Part shown: positions 23,460 to 33,038 of the stretch, piece by piece | Numbering within the stretch: position 1 is the first letter of the stretch | How the letters are laid out: each line of letters starts with the position of its first letter | NCBI GenBank assembly: GCA_023386045.1 | Contig: JAEWKK010000016.1 | Span: 1 to 64,000 of the forward strand | Direction of reading: 5' to 3' | Length of the DNA stretch: 64,000 bases | DNA from: Bacteroidota bacterium | Lineage (GTDB): Bacteria > Bacteroidota > Bacteroidia > Chitinophagales > Chitinophagaceae | Notes under the pieces: model-generated | Seen by the model: the letters and a program-made list of their open reading frames with translations, nothing else | Databases searched by the model: none | What the model was told of the DNA's origin: nothing | Made by a program: the position numbers and the translations under genes

Positions 23460-24431
23460 TCAGTCTCTCAATTCCCAAACCAGCGCGCTGGCTCCCAGTA
23501 TTGCCGCATCAGCTTCTTTCAGTTCACTGAAAATGAGCTTGACTTTATTCTGAAAAATGGGCAACAGGTTCTTTTCCATGTGCTCCCTGGTAGGAAGTAA
23601 GATAAGATCTCCTGCTTTGATCACCCCACCAAAAAGTACAATGGCTTCCGGTGAAGAGAACATGATAAAATTAGCAAGTGCTTCGCCAAGAATCTGTCCC
23701 GTAAAACGATATACTTCATTGGCAATAGCATCTCCCTTAGTGGCGCATTCATAAATGAATTTTGAATTCATTTCATCAGGTGGCATTTTTCTAAGCATGC
23801 TTTCTTCATTGGATTTCTCCAATAATTCTTTTGCTGTAATGCAAATGCCGGTTGCAGAGCAATAGGCTTCCAGTGAGCCATCAAGCTTTGTTGACCAGTG
23901 TTTTCTTCCGCCAGGACGTATGATGGTATGTCCAAGTTCACCTGCAAATCCATCATGACCCAGGATCAACTGTCCATTGGCAACAATACCACTGCCCACA
24001 CCTGTACCCAGGGTGATCATGATAAAATCACGCATGCCTCTTGCTGCACCATAATTCATTTCACCCACAGCTGCTGCATTGGCATCATTGGTGAGGGCGG
24101 AAGGCAATCCAAATTTTTGAGTGACCAGGGTGGTCATGGGAATGATGCCTTTCCAATGAAGATTTGGAGCATATTCAATAGTGCCTGTATAAAAATTTCC
24201 ATTAGGCGCTCCAATACCTATGCCTTTTACTTTTCCATCTTTGACATTCCTGTTGATCACTGGTATCAGCGTATCGTAAAGGCCATCAATAAAGGATTCG
24301 ATGGTAGGGAAGTCATCGGTTTTGATTTCACCCTTTTCAATGATATCACCACGGTGGTTAACCAGGCCATACTTGGTATTGGTTCCACCAATATCTATCC
24401 CTATCGCGTATTCGCTTGAAAGATCGATCAT
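23460..24431 (-). CDS. ROK-family sugar kinase (glucokinase-like)
   Basis: A 323-residue cytosolic kinase. The ATP-binding GIDIGGTNTKYGLV (residues 11-24) and the second phosphate motif LGTGVGSGIVANG with ND and GELGHT are intact, so catalysis is expected. The zinc-binding C-x-C-G-x-x-G-C of most ROK proteins is replaced by WSTKLDGS here, with all three Cys lost. The start at 24431 leaves 10 bp after the permease gene, so they are cotranscribed. With the permease it probably makes glucose-6-phosphate from imported or released glucose. Confidence 0.9.
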   Translation of the reverse strand: MIDLSSEYAIGIDIGGTNTKYGLVNHRGDIIEKGEIKTDDFPTIESFIDGLYDTLIPVINRNVKDGKVKGIGIGAPNGNFYTGTIEYAPNLHWKGIIPMTTLVTQKFGLPSALTNDANAAAVGEMNYGAARGMRDFIMITLGTGVGSGIVANGQLILGHDGFAGELGHTIIRPGGRKHWSTKLDGSLEAYCSATGICITAKELLEKSNEESMLRKMPPDEMNSKFIYECATKGDAIANEVYRFTGQILGEALANFIMFSSPEAIVLFGGVIKAGDLILLPTREHMEKNLLPIFQNKVKLIFSELKEADAAILGASALVWELRD

Positions 24432-24441
24432 ATTCAATTCT

Positions 24442-25947
24442 TTAATGTCCGCCGCCGGTTGACTTTCCGTCAAAATCAATTCCCTGCGATTTTAATATGG
24501 ATTGAGACTTGATAGCATAAAATGCCAGGTAAGCAAAACAGGCGACACCAACCAGGTAAGACCACTGGATACCCAAAATATTGTCATCTGCCACCACTCC
24601 CTGAAGAAGGCTGATGATACCGCCACCCATGATCATCATGATCAAAAAGCTTGATCCTTCATTTGTATGTTTGCCTAAACCTGCAATTGCCAGCGTAAAG
24701 ATGCAGGGCCAAAGAGTTGAGCAAAATAGACCAACGCTGATAAAAGCATAAACACTTACCATTCCATCGGCCAGCATTCCTACAAACAAGGCTGTAATAC
24801 CAAATAGGGAGAAGAGCAACAATTGCCTGGCAGGATTTCCCTTACTTAAAAGGTCTCCGATAATTAGAGCCACGATCACAAATGCATAAACATAAAATGG
24901 TGCAAGATCATGGTCTGCTATATAATTTACCAAAAGAAATACACCAAAAGCAAGATAAGGCATGATAAACCTGAGAATGCCTTTAGCGCCACTGCTGATA
25001 TCAAAAGCACCTACAGAAGAAGTCCATCTTCCAATCATAAGGCTGGCCCAGAATAAAGAAACATATGGAGCAATTTTATCAGTAGGGAAGGGAGCGCCGT
25101 TTTCTGTTACCACGTGCTGCTTCATGAATTCAGGAAGATTGGAAGCAGTAGAAACTTCAACCCCAACATATACAAATATGCCTACCATACCCAACACGAG
25201 TTGTGTATAATTCAATGCACTCTTACGGGTAGGCATGGCAAGTACGTCTGTAACATCAGTTGGCGTAGAAACTTTGCTTATATCTTTTTCAATTTTGCCT
25301 GAATCAGATTCGAGGTTGATCTTATTGGGAACTGAAGAAAACTTAAATACAATAGCAGCCAGCAGGAATGCAGCACCCAGAATTAAATAAGGCACTTTAA
25401 CGGCGCTGATATCAGCCACGTTGGTAGATGCACTTACTGAACCAAATATGGCAAAGCTCACCAGCAAAGGCCCTATGGTAGTTCCAAAATTATTGATGCC
25501 GCCAGCCATGCTCAGTCTTTGCGATCCTGTTTTAGGATCACCCATAACAATGGCAAGGGGATTGGCTGCTGTTTGTTGTAATGAAAATCCCAACCCAACA
25601 ATGAAAAGACCTGTAATCATCAATCCAAACGAAGCGGAATTGGCCGCAGGATAAAATAATAAAGTGCCTACAGCTGAAATGCAAAGTCCCAATGCAATAC
25701 CATTCTTATAACCGAGCTTGTTAAGGATATCACCTCCACTGGCCTTGCTCAAAGCAAAATAAATTAGTGATCCAACCGTATAGGCTACATAAAAAGCAAA
25801 AGAGATCATTTGAGACTGCCACTGTTCCAGGTTGAGCTTTTCCTTGAATACAGGAATTAAAATATCATTGCTGGCAGCTACAAACCCCCAAAAGAAAAAA
25901 ACCGAGATCAATACGGAGAATTGTGACCATTTGGTTTGTTGATTCAT
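24442..25947 (-). CDS. MFS sugar permease (FHS/GlcP-like glucose or galactose transporter)
   Basis: A 501-residue inner-membrane protein with about 12 hydrophobic segments split by a cytosolic loop near residues 210-245. It starts QFSVLISVFFFWGFVAASNDILIPVFK, the fucose-permease/GluP signature, and has QQTAANPLA and LSMAGGINNFGT in the first half. Symport with protons is typical. It lies upstream of and cotranscribed with the ROK kinase, and divergent from glgA (119 bp). Glucose is the likeliest substrate. Confidence 0.88.
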   Translation of the reverse strand: MNQQTKWSQFSVLISVFFFWGFVAASNDILIPVFKEKLNLEQWQSQMISFAFYVAYTVGSLIYFALSKASGGDILNKLGYKNGIALGLCISAVGTLLFYPAANSASFGLMITGLFIVGLGFSLQQTAANPLAIVMGDPKTGSQRLSMAGGINNFGTTIGPLLVSFAIFGSVSASTNVADISAVKVPYLILGAAFLLAAIVFKFSSVPNKINLESDSGKIEKDISKVSTPTDVTDVLAMPTRKSALNYTQLVLGMVGIFVYVGVEVSTASNLPEFMKQHVVTENGAPFPTDKIAPYVSLFWASLMIGRWTSSVGAFDISSGAKGILRFIMPYLAFGVFLLVNYIADHDLAPFYVYAFVIVALIIGDLLSKGNPARQLLLFSLFGITALFVGMLADGMVSVYAFISVGLFCSTLWPCIFTLAIAGLGKHTNEGSSFLIMMIMGGGIISLLQGVVADDNILGIQWSYLVGVACFAYLAFYAIKSQSILKSQGIDFDGKSTGGGH

Positions 25948-26066
25948 TACAGTTGGTTTAGATAATGTTTGAAGTGTTGAAAATAATAAGTTTCAATGAT
26001 AGAAAAATTATTGATGCAAAGAACTTGATAAAGAATTTGCTCTAACTTCAAATCAGGATCAACGTT

Positions 26067-27488
26067 ATGGAGATAATTCACGTATCAGCTGAATGTTACC
26101 CGGTAGCCAAGGCAGGTGGTTTGGGCGATGTGGTAGGGGCCCTTCCTAAATACCTCAACCAGTATGGACATATTGCCAAAGTGGTGATGCCCATGTATCG
26201 CACCAAATTCCTTTTTACTAATGAATGGGAACTGGTTCATGAAGGTTACCAACAATTAGGTGAACATAGTTTCAAATATGCCGTCATCAGGGAAAAGACC
26301 AATAAACTTGGATTTGACCTTTACCTGGTTGATATCAACGGACTTCTTGATCGTGAAAAGATCTACGGTTACGATGACGATACAGAACGCTTTATAGCTT
26401 TTCAACTAGCCGTTTGTGACTGGATCAGCAAATGGCAGCACAAGCCTGATGTCATTCACTGCCATGATCATCATACAGGATTGATTCCATTCTTTCTAAG
26501 GCATGCTTACCAGTTTGCCCACCTTTCCTCCATTCCAACCGTGTTCACCATTCATAATGCACAATACCAGGGACAGTTTGGTTGGGAGAAGTTTTATTTA
26601 CTACCACCCTATGATACTTACGGTTGGGGATTACTGGATTGGGATCATGCCATCAATCCCCTGGCCTGCGCCATTAAATGTGCATGGAAAGTCACAACGG
26701 TTAGTCCCAGTTATCTTGAGGAACTTCGATATTCCGCAAATGGCATAGAGAATCTTATACAATACGAACAGGGGAAAAGCCTGGGCATACTCAATGGGAT
26801 TGATGCAGATGTATGGGATCCTTCGAGTGACAGTCTTATCATTAAAAATTATGACGACCACCTGGTGAAAGAAGGCAAACGCAAGAATAAAAAGGAACTG
26901 GCAGGAATGTTCGGGCTCGATCCTGATAAACCCCTGTTTGCATTTATTGGAAGACTGGTTGGAGAAAAAGCTGCTGATGTGTTGCCGGATGCCATCCGTA
27001 ATTCAATTTATCATCACCATGGCAATGCCAATTTTCTTGTATTGGGTTCAGGAGATCATGCGGTAGAAAATAAACTGGAAGAATTAAAGCACCAATTGGG
27101 TGGATATGTCAACACCTATATAGGTTACAACGAAGCATTGAGCCATTTGATGTATGCAGGTGCAGACTTTCTTCTGATGCCCAGCAGGGTGGAACCATGT
27201 GGTTTGAACCAGATGTACGCCCTAAGGTATGGAACCGTGCCCATGGTAAGAAGCACAGGAGGCTTGAAAGACACCGTCAGGGATTTTGGAGACTGGCAGG
27301 GCTATGGCATCAGGTTCAACAATGCAGATGTGAATGATATCACCAGCAGCGTGGGAAGAGCAGTTGATCTGTATACCAATAAAAAAGACCTTTATAACTG
27401 GATGAGAAGCTACATGATGCATATTGACCACTCATGGGATGCTTCCGCAAAAGATTATATCAAAGTATACGAGAGCCTGAAGGGATAA
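26067..27488 (+). CDS. glgA: Glycogen synthase (GT5)
   Basis: A 473-residue enzyme of the usual bacterial glycogen-synthase length that extends alpha-1,4-glucan from ADP-glucose. The N-terminal KAGGLGDVVGALP (residues 15-27) binds the nucleotide sugar. The catalytic C-terminal region SRVEPCGLNQMYALRYGTVPMVRSTGGLKDTV is fully conserved, and HDHHTGL is present. It is divergent from the glucose permease/ROK pair and 137 bp upstream of glgC. Confidence 0.96.
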   Translation: MEIIHVSAECYPVAKAGGLGDVVGALPKYLNQYGHIAKVVMPMYRTKFLFTNEWELVHEGYQQLGEHSFKYAVIREKTNKLGFDLYLVDINGLLDREKIYGYDDDTERFIAFQLAVCDWISKWQHKPDVIHCHDHHTGLIPFFLRHAYQFAHLSSIPTVFTIHNAQYQGQFGWEKFYLLPPYDTYGWGLLDWDHAINPLACAIKCAWKVTTVSPSYLEELRYSANGIENLIQYEQGKSLGILNGIDADVWDPSSDSLIIKNYDDHLVKEGKRKNKKELAGMFGLDPDKPLFAFIGRLVGEKAADVLPDAIRNSIYHHHGNANFLVLGSGDHAVENKLEELKHQLGGYVNTYIGYNEALSHLMYAGADFLLMPSRVEPCGLNQMYALRYGTVPMVRSTGGLKDTVRDFGDWQGYGIRFNNADVNDITSSVGRAVDLYTNKKDLYNWMRSYMMHIDHSWDASAKDYIKVYESLKG

Positions 27489-27625
27489 GAATTAAAGAAG
27501 CAGAAAGCATAGGAGTTATGGTTTGGAGTTTGCATAAGATTTATAAAATGTACTTCTGCAAGTTGGCCGCAAAAATCTGCATTGGTCAATTTTACTAACA
27601 GAGCAATTCAAAATAAAAAGCAATT

Positions 27626-28900
27626 ATGAGCAAGCAAGTATTATCGGTGATATTGGGAGGAGGAGCAGGCACAAGGTTATTTCCATTAACATCCGGCAGG
27701 TCAAAGCCAGCAGTTCCTATTGCTGGTAAATACCGGCTGGTAGATATACCCATTTCCAACTGCCTGAATTCAGGAATCACAAGAATGTTTGTACTGACGA
27801 TGTACAATTCAGCTTCATTGAACAGGCATATCAAAAACACCTATCACTTCAGTGCTTTCAGTTCCGCATTTGTGGATATACTGGCTGCAGAGCAAACGCC
27901 TGATAATCCTACCTGGTTCCAGGGAACTGCAGATGCCGTTCGACAGGGATTGCGGCATATCGCGCCATTTGACAGTGATTACATCCTTATACTTTCCGGC
28001 GATCAGCTTTACCAGATCGATTTCCAGGAAATGTTGACCAGGCATAAGGAATCTGGTGCTGATATCAGTGTGGCTACAATTCCCGTAACTGCAAAAGAGG
28101 CATCGGAATTCGGCATCCTTAAAACAGAAGAAGGTGTCATCACTTCATTCATTGAAAAACCAAAATCAGGATTGGAAGACTGGGTTAGCGATACTGGTGA
28201 AGAGATGCGCAGTGTAGGAAGAAATTATCTGGCTTCCATGGGTATCTATATTTTCAACCGACAGTTACTGTTTGATCAATTGCAAAATGAATTCAAGGAT
28301 GCGGCTGATTTTGGTAAAGAGATCATACCCCAGTCCATCCACAAATACAAAGTGGCTTCCTATCAATACCAGGGTTACTGGGAAGACATCGGGAATATTC
28401 CTGCATTCTTCCATGCCAACCTGGCCCTGACAAAGGACATCCCCGAATTCAATCTCTTTGACAATACTAAAACCATTTATACACGTGCACGCATGCTGCC
28501 ACCGGCCAAGGTAAGTGGGTCAAGACTGGATCATACCATTATTGCTGATGGCTGTATCATTAATGCAGCACATATCGAAGATTCGGTGATCGGCATTCGT
28601 TCCAGGATCGGACATGACTCGAATATGATCAGTACCTATATGATGGGTAATGATTATTATGAAACTTTGGAAGACATCGCTGCCGACCTGGAACATGGAC
28701 TTCCTCAACTGGGAGTTGGTAACCGCTGCCAGATACAGAATGTGATCATTGACAAGAACTGCCGCATTGGTGACGATGTGAGGATCATAGGAGGCAATCA
28801 TCTTGCAGATTCTGACACTCCTTTATATACTATCAAGGATGGCATTATTGTTCTGAAGAAAGGCGCCATCATACCCAATGGCTATACCATCGGCGTCTGA
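27626..28900 (+). CDS. glgC: Glucose-1-phosphate adenylyltransferase
   Basis: A 424-residue enzyme that makes ADP-glucose for GlgA. The N-terminal GGGAGTRLFPLT with KPAVPIAGKYRLVDIPISNC is the nucleotidyl transferase signature, FQGTADAVRQ and FGIL follow, and the C-terminal left-handed beta helix carries IIDKNCRIGDDV. A strong terminator follows, so glgC is the end of the glgA-glgC unit. Allosteric control by sugar phosphates is typical of the family. Confidence 0.97.
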   Translation: MSKQVLSVILGGGAGTRLFPLTSGRSKPAVPIAGKYRLVDIPISNCLNSGITRMFVLTMYNSASLNRHIKNTYHFSAFSSAFVDILAAEQTPDNPTWFQGTADAVRQGLRHIAPFDSDYILILSGDQLYQIDFQEMLTRHKESGADISVATIPVTAKEASEFGILKTEEGVITSFIEKPKSGLEDWVSDTGEEMRSVGRNYLASMGIYIFNRQLLFDQLQNEFKDAADFGKEIIPQSIHKYKVASYQYQGYWEDIGNIPAFFHANLALTKDIPEFNLFDNTKTIYTRARMLPPAKVSGSRLDHTIIADGCIINAAHIEDSVIGIRSRIGHDSNMISTYMMGNDYYETLEDIAADLEHGLPQLGVGNRCQIQNVIIDKNCRIGDDVRIIGGNHLADSDTPLYTIKDGIIVLKKGAIIPNGYTIGV

Positions 28901-28921
28901 TTTTATTGTAAAAAAAGCAGG

Positions 28922-28958
28922 AAAAGGAAATGTGTGCTTGTTACACATTTCCTTTTTA
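28922..28958 (+). terminator. Rho-independent terminator after glgC
   Basis: 14-bp perfect stem AAAAGGAAATGTGT / ACACATTTCCTTTT around a 7-base loop, followed by T residues. Confidence 0.85.
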
Positions 28959-28989
28959 TCTTTCAGCAGTCAAACACTAATGATTGCTT

Positions 28990-30396
28990 ATGGCTATTCA
29001 GTCTTCCACCGCCCTGAAACATGGCAGGTTTGCCAAACCCCGACTTACAATCCCACAGATCTTTACTATGAGTTTTGGCTTTCTGGGAATCCAGTTTGGC
29101 TTTGCCCTTCAAAATGGAAATACTAGCAGGATCCTGAGAAGCTTTGGAGCAGATGTGGAGCAGCTACCTATGTTCTGGATCGTTGCTCCATTAGTGGGAA
29201 TGATCGTTCAGCCAATTATCGGGCATTATAGTGATCGCACCTGGAACCGGCTGGGAAGAAGAAAACCGTATTTTCTTACCGGAGCCATTCTTTCTTCTCT
29301 TGCTTTAATTTTTCTTCCTAATTCAGGATCTTTTTCTTCCATCATTCCTGCATTATGGATAGGAGCTGGTATGGTCATGATCATGGATGCGTCTTTTAAT
29401 ATTGCCATGGAACCATTCAGGGCTTTGGTAGCAGACAATCTGCCGGATAAACAAAGAACAACTGGATTCAGCATTCAAACATTTTTGATAGGCCTTGGCG
29501 CTGTGGTGGGCTCAGCATTACCTGAAATACTGGCCAACAATGGTGTGAGTATGGAGGCTGGCGCAGATGGTGTTGCAGACAATATCAAGTATTCTTTTTA
29601 CATAGGTGCAGCAGTGTTTATTATAGCCATATTAATCACTGTATTTTTTACAAAAGAATACCCGCCTAAGGAATATGAGAAATACCATGGCAAGTCTGAT
29701 ACAGCGCATAAAAAGGGACTGCTGCAAATCTTCTCTGATTTTGGAAATATGCCTAAAACCATGAAGCAACTAGGCCTGGTTCAATTCTTTTCCTGGTTTG
29801 CCCTTTTCAGCATGTGGGTATTTACGACTGATGCGGTTGCCACCCATGTGTATGGTCTTTCAGGAGATTATTCCAAATCGGTTGAATACAATGATGCAGG
29901 AAATAAGGTAAGTACTGCATTTGGTGTTTATAATTTCGTGGCGATGGTTTATGCTTTGTGCCTTCCAATCATTGCCAGGTATATCGGTCGAAAACTCACT
30001 CATGCAGTTTCTTTGGTAGCAGGTGGCCTTGGACTCATTTCTATTTTCTTTATTCACGATGCTGCCATGCTCAAGTTTTCAATGATAGGCGTGGGGCTGG
30101 CCTGGGCAAGCATCCTGGCCATGCCTTATGTAATTCTTTCAGGTTCCATTCCTCCAGGTAAATTGGGCATTTACATGGGAATCTTTAATTTCTTTATTAC
30201 TCTTCCTCAGATTGTGAATGGTTTGTTTGGTGGATGGATCGTAAAGCATTTATATGGAGGTCAGCCGATTTATGCCATTGTGTTGGCCGGAGTTTTTATG
30301 ATATGTGCTGCCATCAGCGTGATTTATGTTTATGATCCTGCAGCCAAAGCGGATGAAGAACTTGCCTTACCTGCCGAAACCACTGAAATCATTTAA
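28990..30396 (+). CDS. SLC45/GPH-type MFS disaccharide transporter
   Basis: A 468-residue membrane protein with about 12 helices. The first ATG (28990) replaces an apparent TTG start six bases upstream. It carries GNTSRILRSFGAD near the start, WIVAPLVGMIVQPIIGHYSDRTWNRLGRRKPY (core PLVGMIVQP and DRTWNRLGRRKPY), the loop signature of SLC45/sucrose-maltose transporters. The following gene is an exported GH13 enzyme 9 bp away, so maltose or short maltodextrin is the likely cargo. Confidence 0.87.
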   Translation: MAIQSSTALKHGRFAKPRLTIPQIFTMSFGFLGIQFGFALQNGNTSRILRSFGADVEQLPMFWIVAPLVGMIVQPIIGHYSDRTWNRLGRRKPYFLTGAILSSLALIFLPNSGSFSSIIPALWIGAGMVMIMDASFNIAMEPFRALVADNLPDKQRTTGFSIQTFLIGLGAVVGSALPEILANNGVSMEAGADGVADNIKYSFYIGAAVFIIAILITVFFTKEYPPKEYEKYHGKSDTAHKKGLLQIFSDFGNMPKTMKQLGLVQFFSWFALFSMWVFTTDAVATHVYGLSGDYSKSVEYNDAGNKVSTAFGVYNFVAMVYALCLPIIARYIGRKLTHAVSLVAGGLGLISIFFIHDAAMLKFSMIGVGLAWASILAMPYVILSGSIPPGKLGIYMGIFNFFITLPQIVNGLFGGWIVKHLYGGQPIYAIVLAGVFMICAAISVIYVYDPAAKADEELALPAETTEII

Positions 30397-30405
30397 TTGT
30401 TAGTA

Positions 30406-32286
30406 ATGATGATGAAAAAATTTTATGCTCTCACGCTAAGCCTTGTTATTTTCTTTTCTTCTTTTGCCGGACAAAGTGTTGAAGTTTATCCTACACACTG
30501 GTGGGTTGGAATGAAATGGAACAAGCTGCAGTTGATGTTTCATGAAACTGATACCAATCATGTATTAGCAGTTGACAAGCTGGTGATTCAATCCTCTTCC
30601 AAAGATCTAAAAGTGCTAAAGATCAACCGGGTTGAGAACAAGAGATATGTTTTTGTTGATGTTCTGATTTCACCAACAGCAAAGCCACAGACAGTAACCA
30701 TTTCAATTGGCGGGATCATAACTAACGAGTGGAATAAAATAACATTTGAATTGAAGCCGCGTAGATCCGGCAGGGGAACTTCTAACGCACAAGGTGTACG
30801 CTCACAGGATCTGATCTACCTGATTATGCCTGACCGTTTCTCCAATGGCGACTACAGCAATGACAGGTTACCTGGTTATAAAGACCAGTCGCTCGATCGT
30901 GATTCCATGTATCATCGTCATGGAGGTGATATACAGGGTGTGATCAATCATCTCGACTATCTTAAAGATTTGGGTGTAACTACTGTTTGGATGACCCCCG
31001 TTCTGGAAAATGATATGGTGAACAGAACTGAACACGGTTATGCCATCACTAATCACTATAAAGTAGACCGTAGACAGGGTGGAAATGAAGCTTATAAAAA
31101 ACTGGGTGATGCACTTCACCAGCGTGGAATGAAACTGATCCAGGATGCGATTTATAATCATTGCGGGCTTTATCATTTTACTGTTCAGGATCCACCCATG
31201 AAAGACTGGCTGCACCATTGGCCTGTTTACACGCAAACCTCCTACAAAGAACAGCCACTATTTGATATACACGGTTCTGTAAAGGATAAGATAAGAATGG
31301 AAAAAGGCTGGTTTGTTCCTCAAATGCCAGACCTCAACCAGAACAATCCTTTTGTTGCCAATTTCCTTATACAACATGCCTTATGGAGCATCGAGGAATT
31401 TGGTGTGGATGGATGGCGCATTGATACTTACATCTATAATGATCTTGATTTTATGAATCAATGCAACAAGGCGCTTATTGATGAATACCCTGCCATGACC
31501 ATGTTTGGAGAAACCTGGGTGCATGGAACAGCCAACCAGGCTTATTTTGCCAGGAACAATATCAGTAACATTCCATTCAAAAGCAATCTGATTGGCGTAA
31601 CAGATTTTCAAACCAATCTCTATGGAATCAACCCGGCGCTTACACAAAACTTTGGCTGGACTGAAGGTGTCAACAAATTATTCCAAACCTTATCCAATGA
31701 TTTTCTATACGCTAATCCCATGAACAATGTGAACTTTCTTGACAATCATGATATGTCAAGATTTCTTTCGCAGGTGAATGAGGACGTTGACAAATTGAAA
31801 ATGGGAATTGGCTGGCTTTTGACCACACGTGGGATTCCACAGCTTTATTATGGAACCGAAATTCTTTTGAAAGGTTATTCTAATCCTGACGGTCTTGTAC
31901 GCGGAGATTTTCCGGGAGGATGGAAGGAAGATAGCCTGAATAAGTTTGTGGCAACAGGAAGAACAGAAAAAGAAAATGAAGTATTCAACTGGACAAAAAC
32001 TATTGCCAATTACAGGAAAAACTCATCAGCAATCACCAGGGGTAAAATGATGCAATTTGTTCCCGATGACTGGGTTTATACCTATTTCAGGTATGATGCC
32101 AAACAAACAGTCATGGTGATCATGAATACGGCAACTGAAGAGAAAACGGTTATGTTGGATCGTTTTGAAGAAAGAACTAAAAACTTCAGTAGCGCCAAAA
32201 ATATAGTAAGCGGAAATACATTACCGATAGCAAAAGAATGGAAAATCCCAGGCAAAACTATCTGGATACTGGAACTGGAAAAATGA
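30406..32286 (+). CDS. Exported GH13 alpha-glucosidase/neopullulanase-like enzyme
   Basis: A 626-residue protein with a signal peptide following two or three starting Met codons (30406 used). Residues about 25-125 are a cyclomaltodextrinase N-terminal beta domain (VEVYPTHWWVGMKW). The catalytic TIM barrel holds LIYLIMPDRFSNGD, nucleophile Asp340 (GWRIDTYI), acid Glu369 (MFGETW) and Asp449 (FLDNHDMSRF). It likely cuts cyclodextrins or pullulan/maltodextrin in the periplasm, feeding the transporter gene just upstream. The exact linkage is not readable. Its stop abuts the convergent GLPGLI gene stop (TGATCA). Confidence 0.9.
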   Translation: MMMKKFYALTLSLVIFFSSFAGQSVEVYPTHWWVGMKWNKLQLMFHETDTNHVLAVDKLVIQSSSKDLKVLKINRVENKRYVFVDVLISPTAKPQTVTISIGGIITNEWNKITFELKPRRSGRGTSNAQGVRSQDLIYLIMPDRFSNGDYSNDRLPGYKDQSLDRDSMYHRHGGDIQGVINHLDYLKDLGVTTVWMTPVLENDMVNRTEHGYAITNHYKVDRRQGGNEAYKKLGDALHQRGMKLIQDAIYNHCGLYHFTVQDPPMKDWLHHWPVYTQTSYKEQPLFDIHGSVKDKIRMEKGWFVPQMPDLNQNNPFVANFLIQHALWSIEEFGVDGWRIDTYIYNDLDFMNQCNKALIDEYPAMTMFGETWVHGTANQAYFARNNISNIPFKSNLIGVTDFQTNLYGINPALTQNFGWTEGVNKLFQTLSNDFLYANPMNNVNFLDNHDMSRFLSQVNEDVDKLKMGIGWLLTTRGIPQLYYGTEILLKGYSNPDGLVRGDFPGGWKEDSLNKFVATGRTEKENEVFNWTKTIANYRKNSSAITRGKMMQFVPDDWVYTYFRYDAKQTVMVIMNTATEEKTVMLDRFEERTKNFSSAKNIVSGNTLPIAKEWKIPGKTIWILELEK

Positions 32287-33036
32287 TCAGAGGGTTACAA
32301 ACCAAATGGCCTTGCTCCTGTATTTTTCACCCCAGTCCTTTATACCCTTATTTACTTTTTCGACCATTTCTTTTGCAGTTGCGCTTTTCCCTTTGGAAGG
32401 CGCCACCATCTTTTGTTTTTGCTGATCATTCAGCACTTCGAGCTTTGTGGCAAACCAGGTAGTATAAAGTCTTGGAATAGCCAGGCCTAATATCATTCCC
32501 GGTAAACCACCAAATGATTCCGGTCCGCCGGAGGCAATGATTTCATCTGTGTAAAATGCTACCACCACAACTGAATCACAGATTCTTGTCACTGCCTTGC
32601 GACATTCAAAACCTGCAATAGTTCTCGTTTCGGGTTCGATCTTCCATTCAAATTTTTTCGAAGAATCTGAAACAAGGAACTGGCTTTCAAAAACTCTTTT
32701 CTGACTTACAGTTGTTTGTTGTTGCAGATCGCTGTAAACCGTATTGTCATTAGCAGGGCTTTCAAAAAAAGGATTGGCTTTTTGCTCTGTTTCCCTGCCT
32801 GGCTTGTACAGGATTTTTGTTTCTGTGAAAAACAGATCAAAATAATCCACCTTGAATTGAGGTATCAGTTTTTTAAATTCCTCCACCCATGGCTGGTCTC
32901 CCTCTTCTGCCAGGTAAAGCCTGTGCGTATTTGTTTTTCTCTCAAATTCAATTTTTCCGGATTGAACAAAAATGGTTTGAGCATGGACTGTTCCAGCTAA
33001 TAAAATGATTCCTATAAATACAAAAAATCGTTTCAT
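32287..33036 (-). CDS. GLPGLI family exported protein
   Basis: A 249-residue protein with signal peptide MKRFFVFIGIILLAGTVHA. The family name motif appears as FGGLPGMILGL near residue 176, with FECRKA about 30 residues earlier. GLPGLI proteins occur in Bacteroidota next to TonB-dependent receptors; this one starts 2 bp after the receptor stop. The function is unknown and export is likely through the Sec path. Confidence 0.9.
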   Translation of the reverse strand: MKRFFVFIGIILLAGTVHAQTIFVQSGKIEFERKTNTHRLYLAEEGDQPWVEEFKKLIPQFKVDYFDLFFTETKILYKPGRETEQKANPFFESPANDNTVYSDLQQQTTVSQKRVFESQFLVSDSSKKFEWKIEPETRTIAGFECRKAVTRICDSVVVVAFYTDEIIASGGPESFGGLPGMILGLAIPRLYTTWFATKLEVLNDQQKQKMVAPSKGKSATAKEMVEKVNKGIKDWGEKYRSKAIWFVTL

Positions 33037-33038
33037 AT

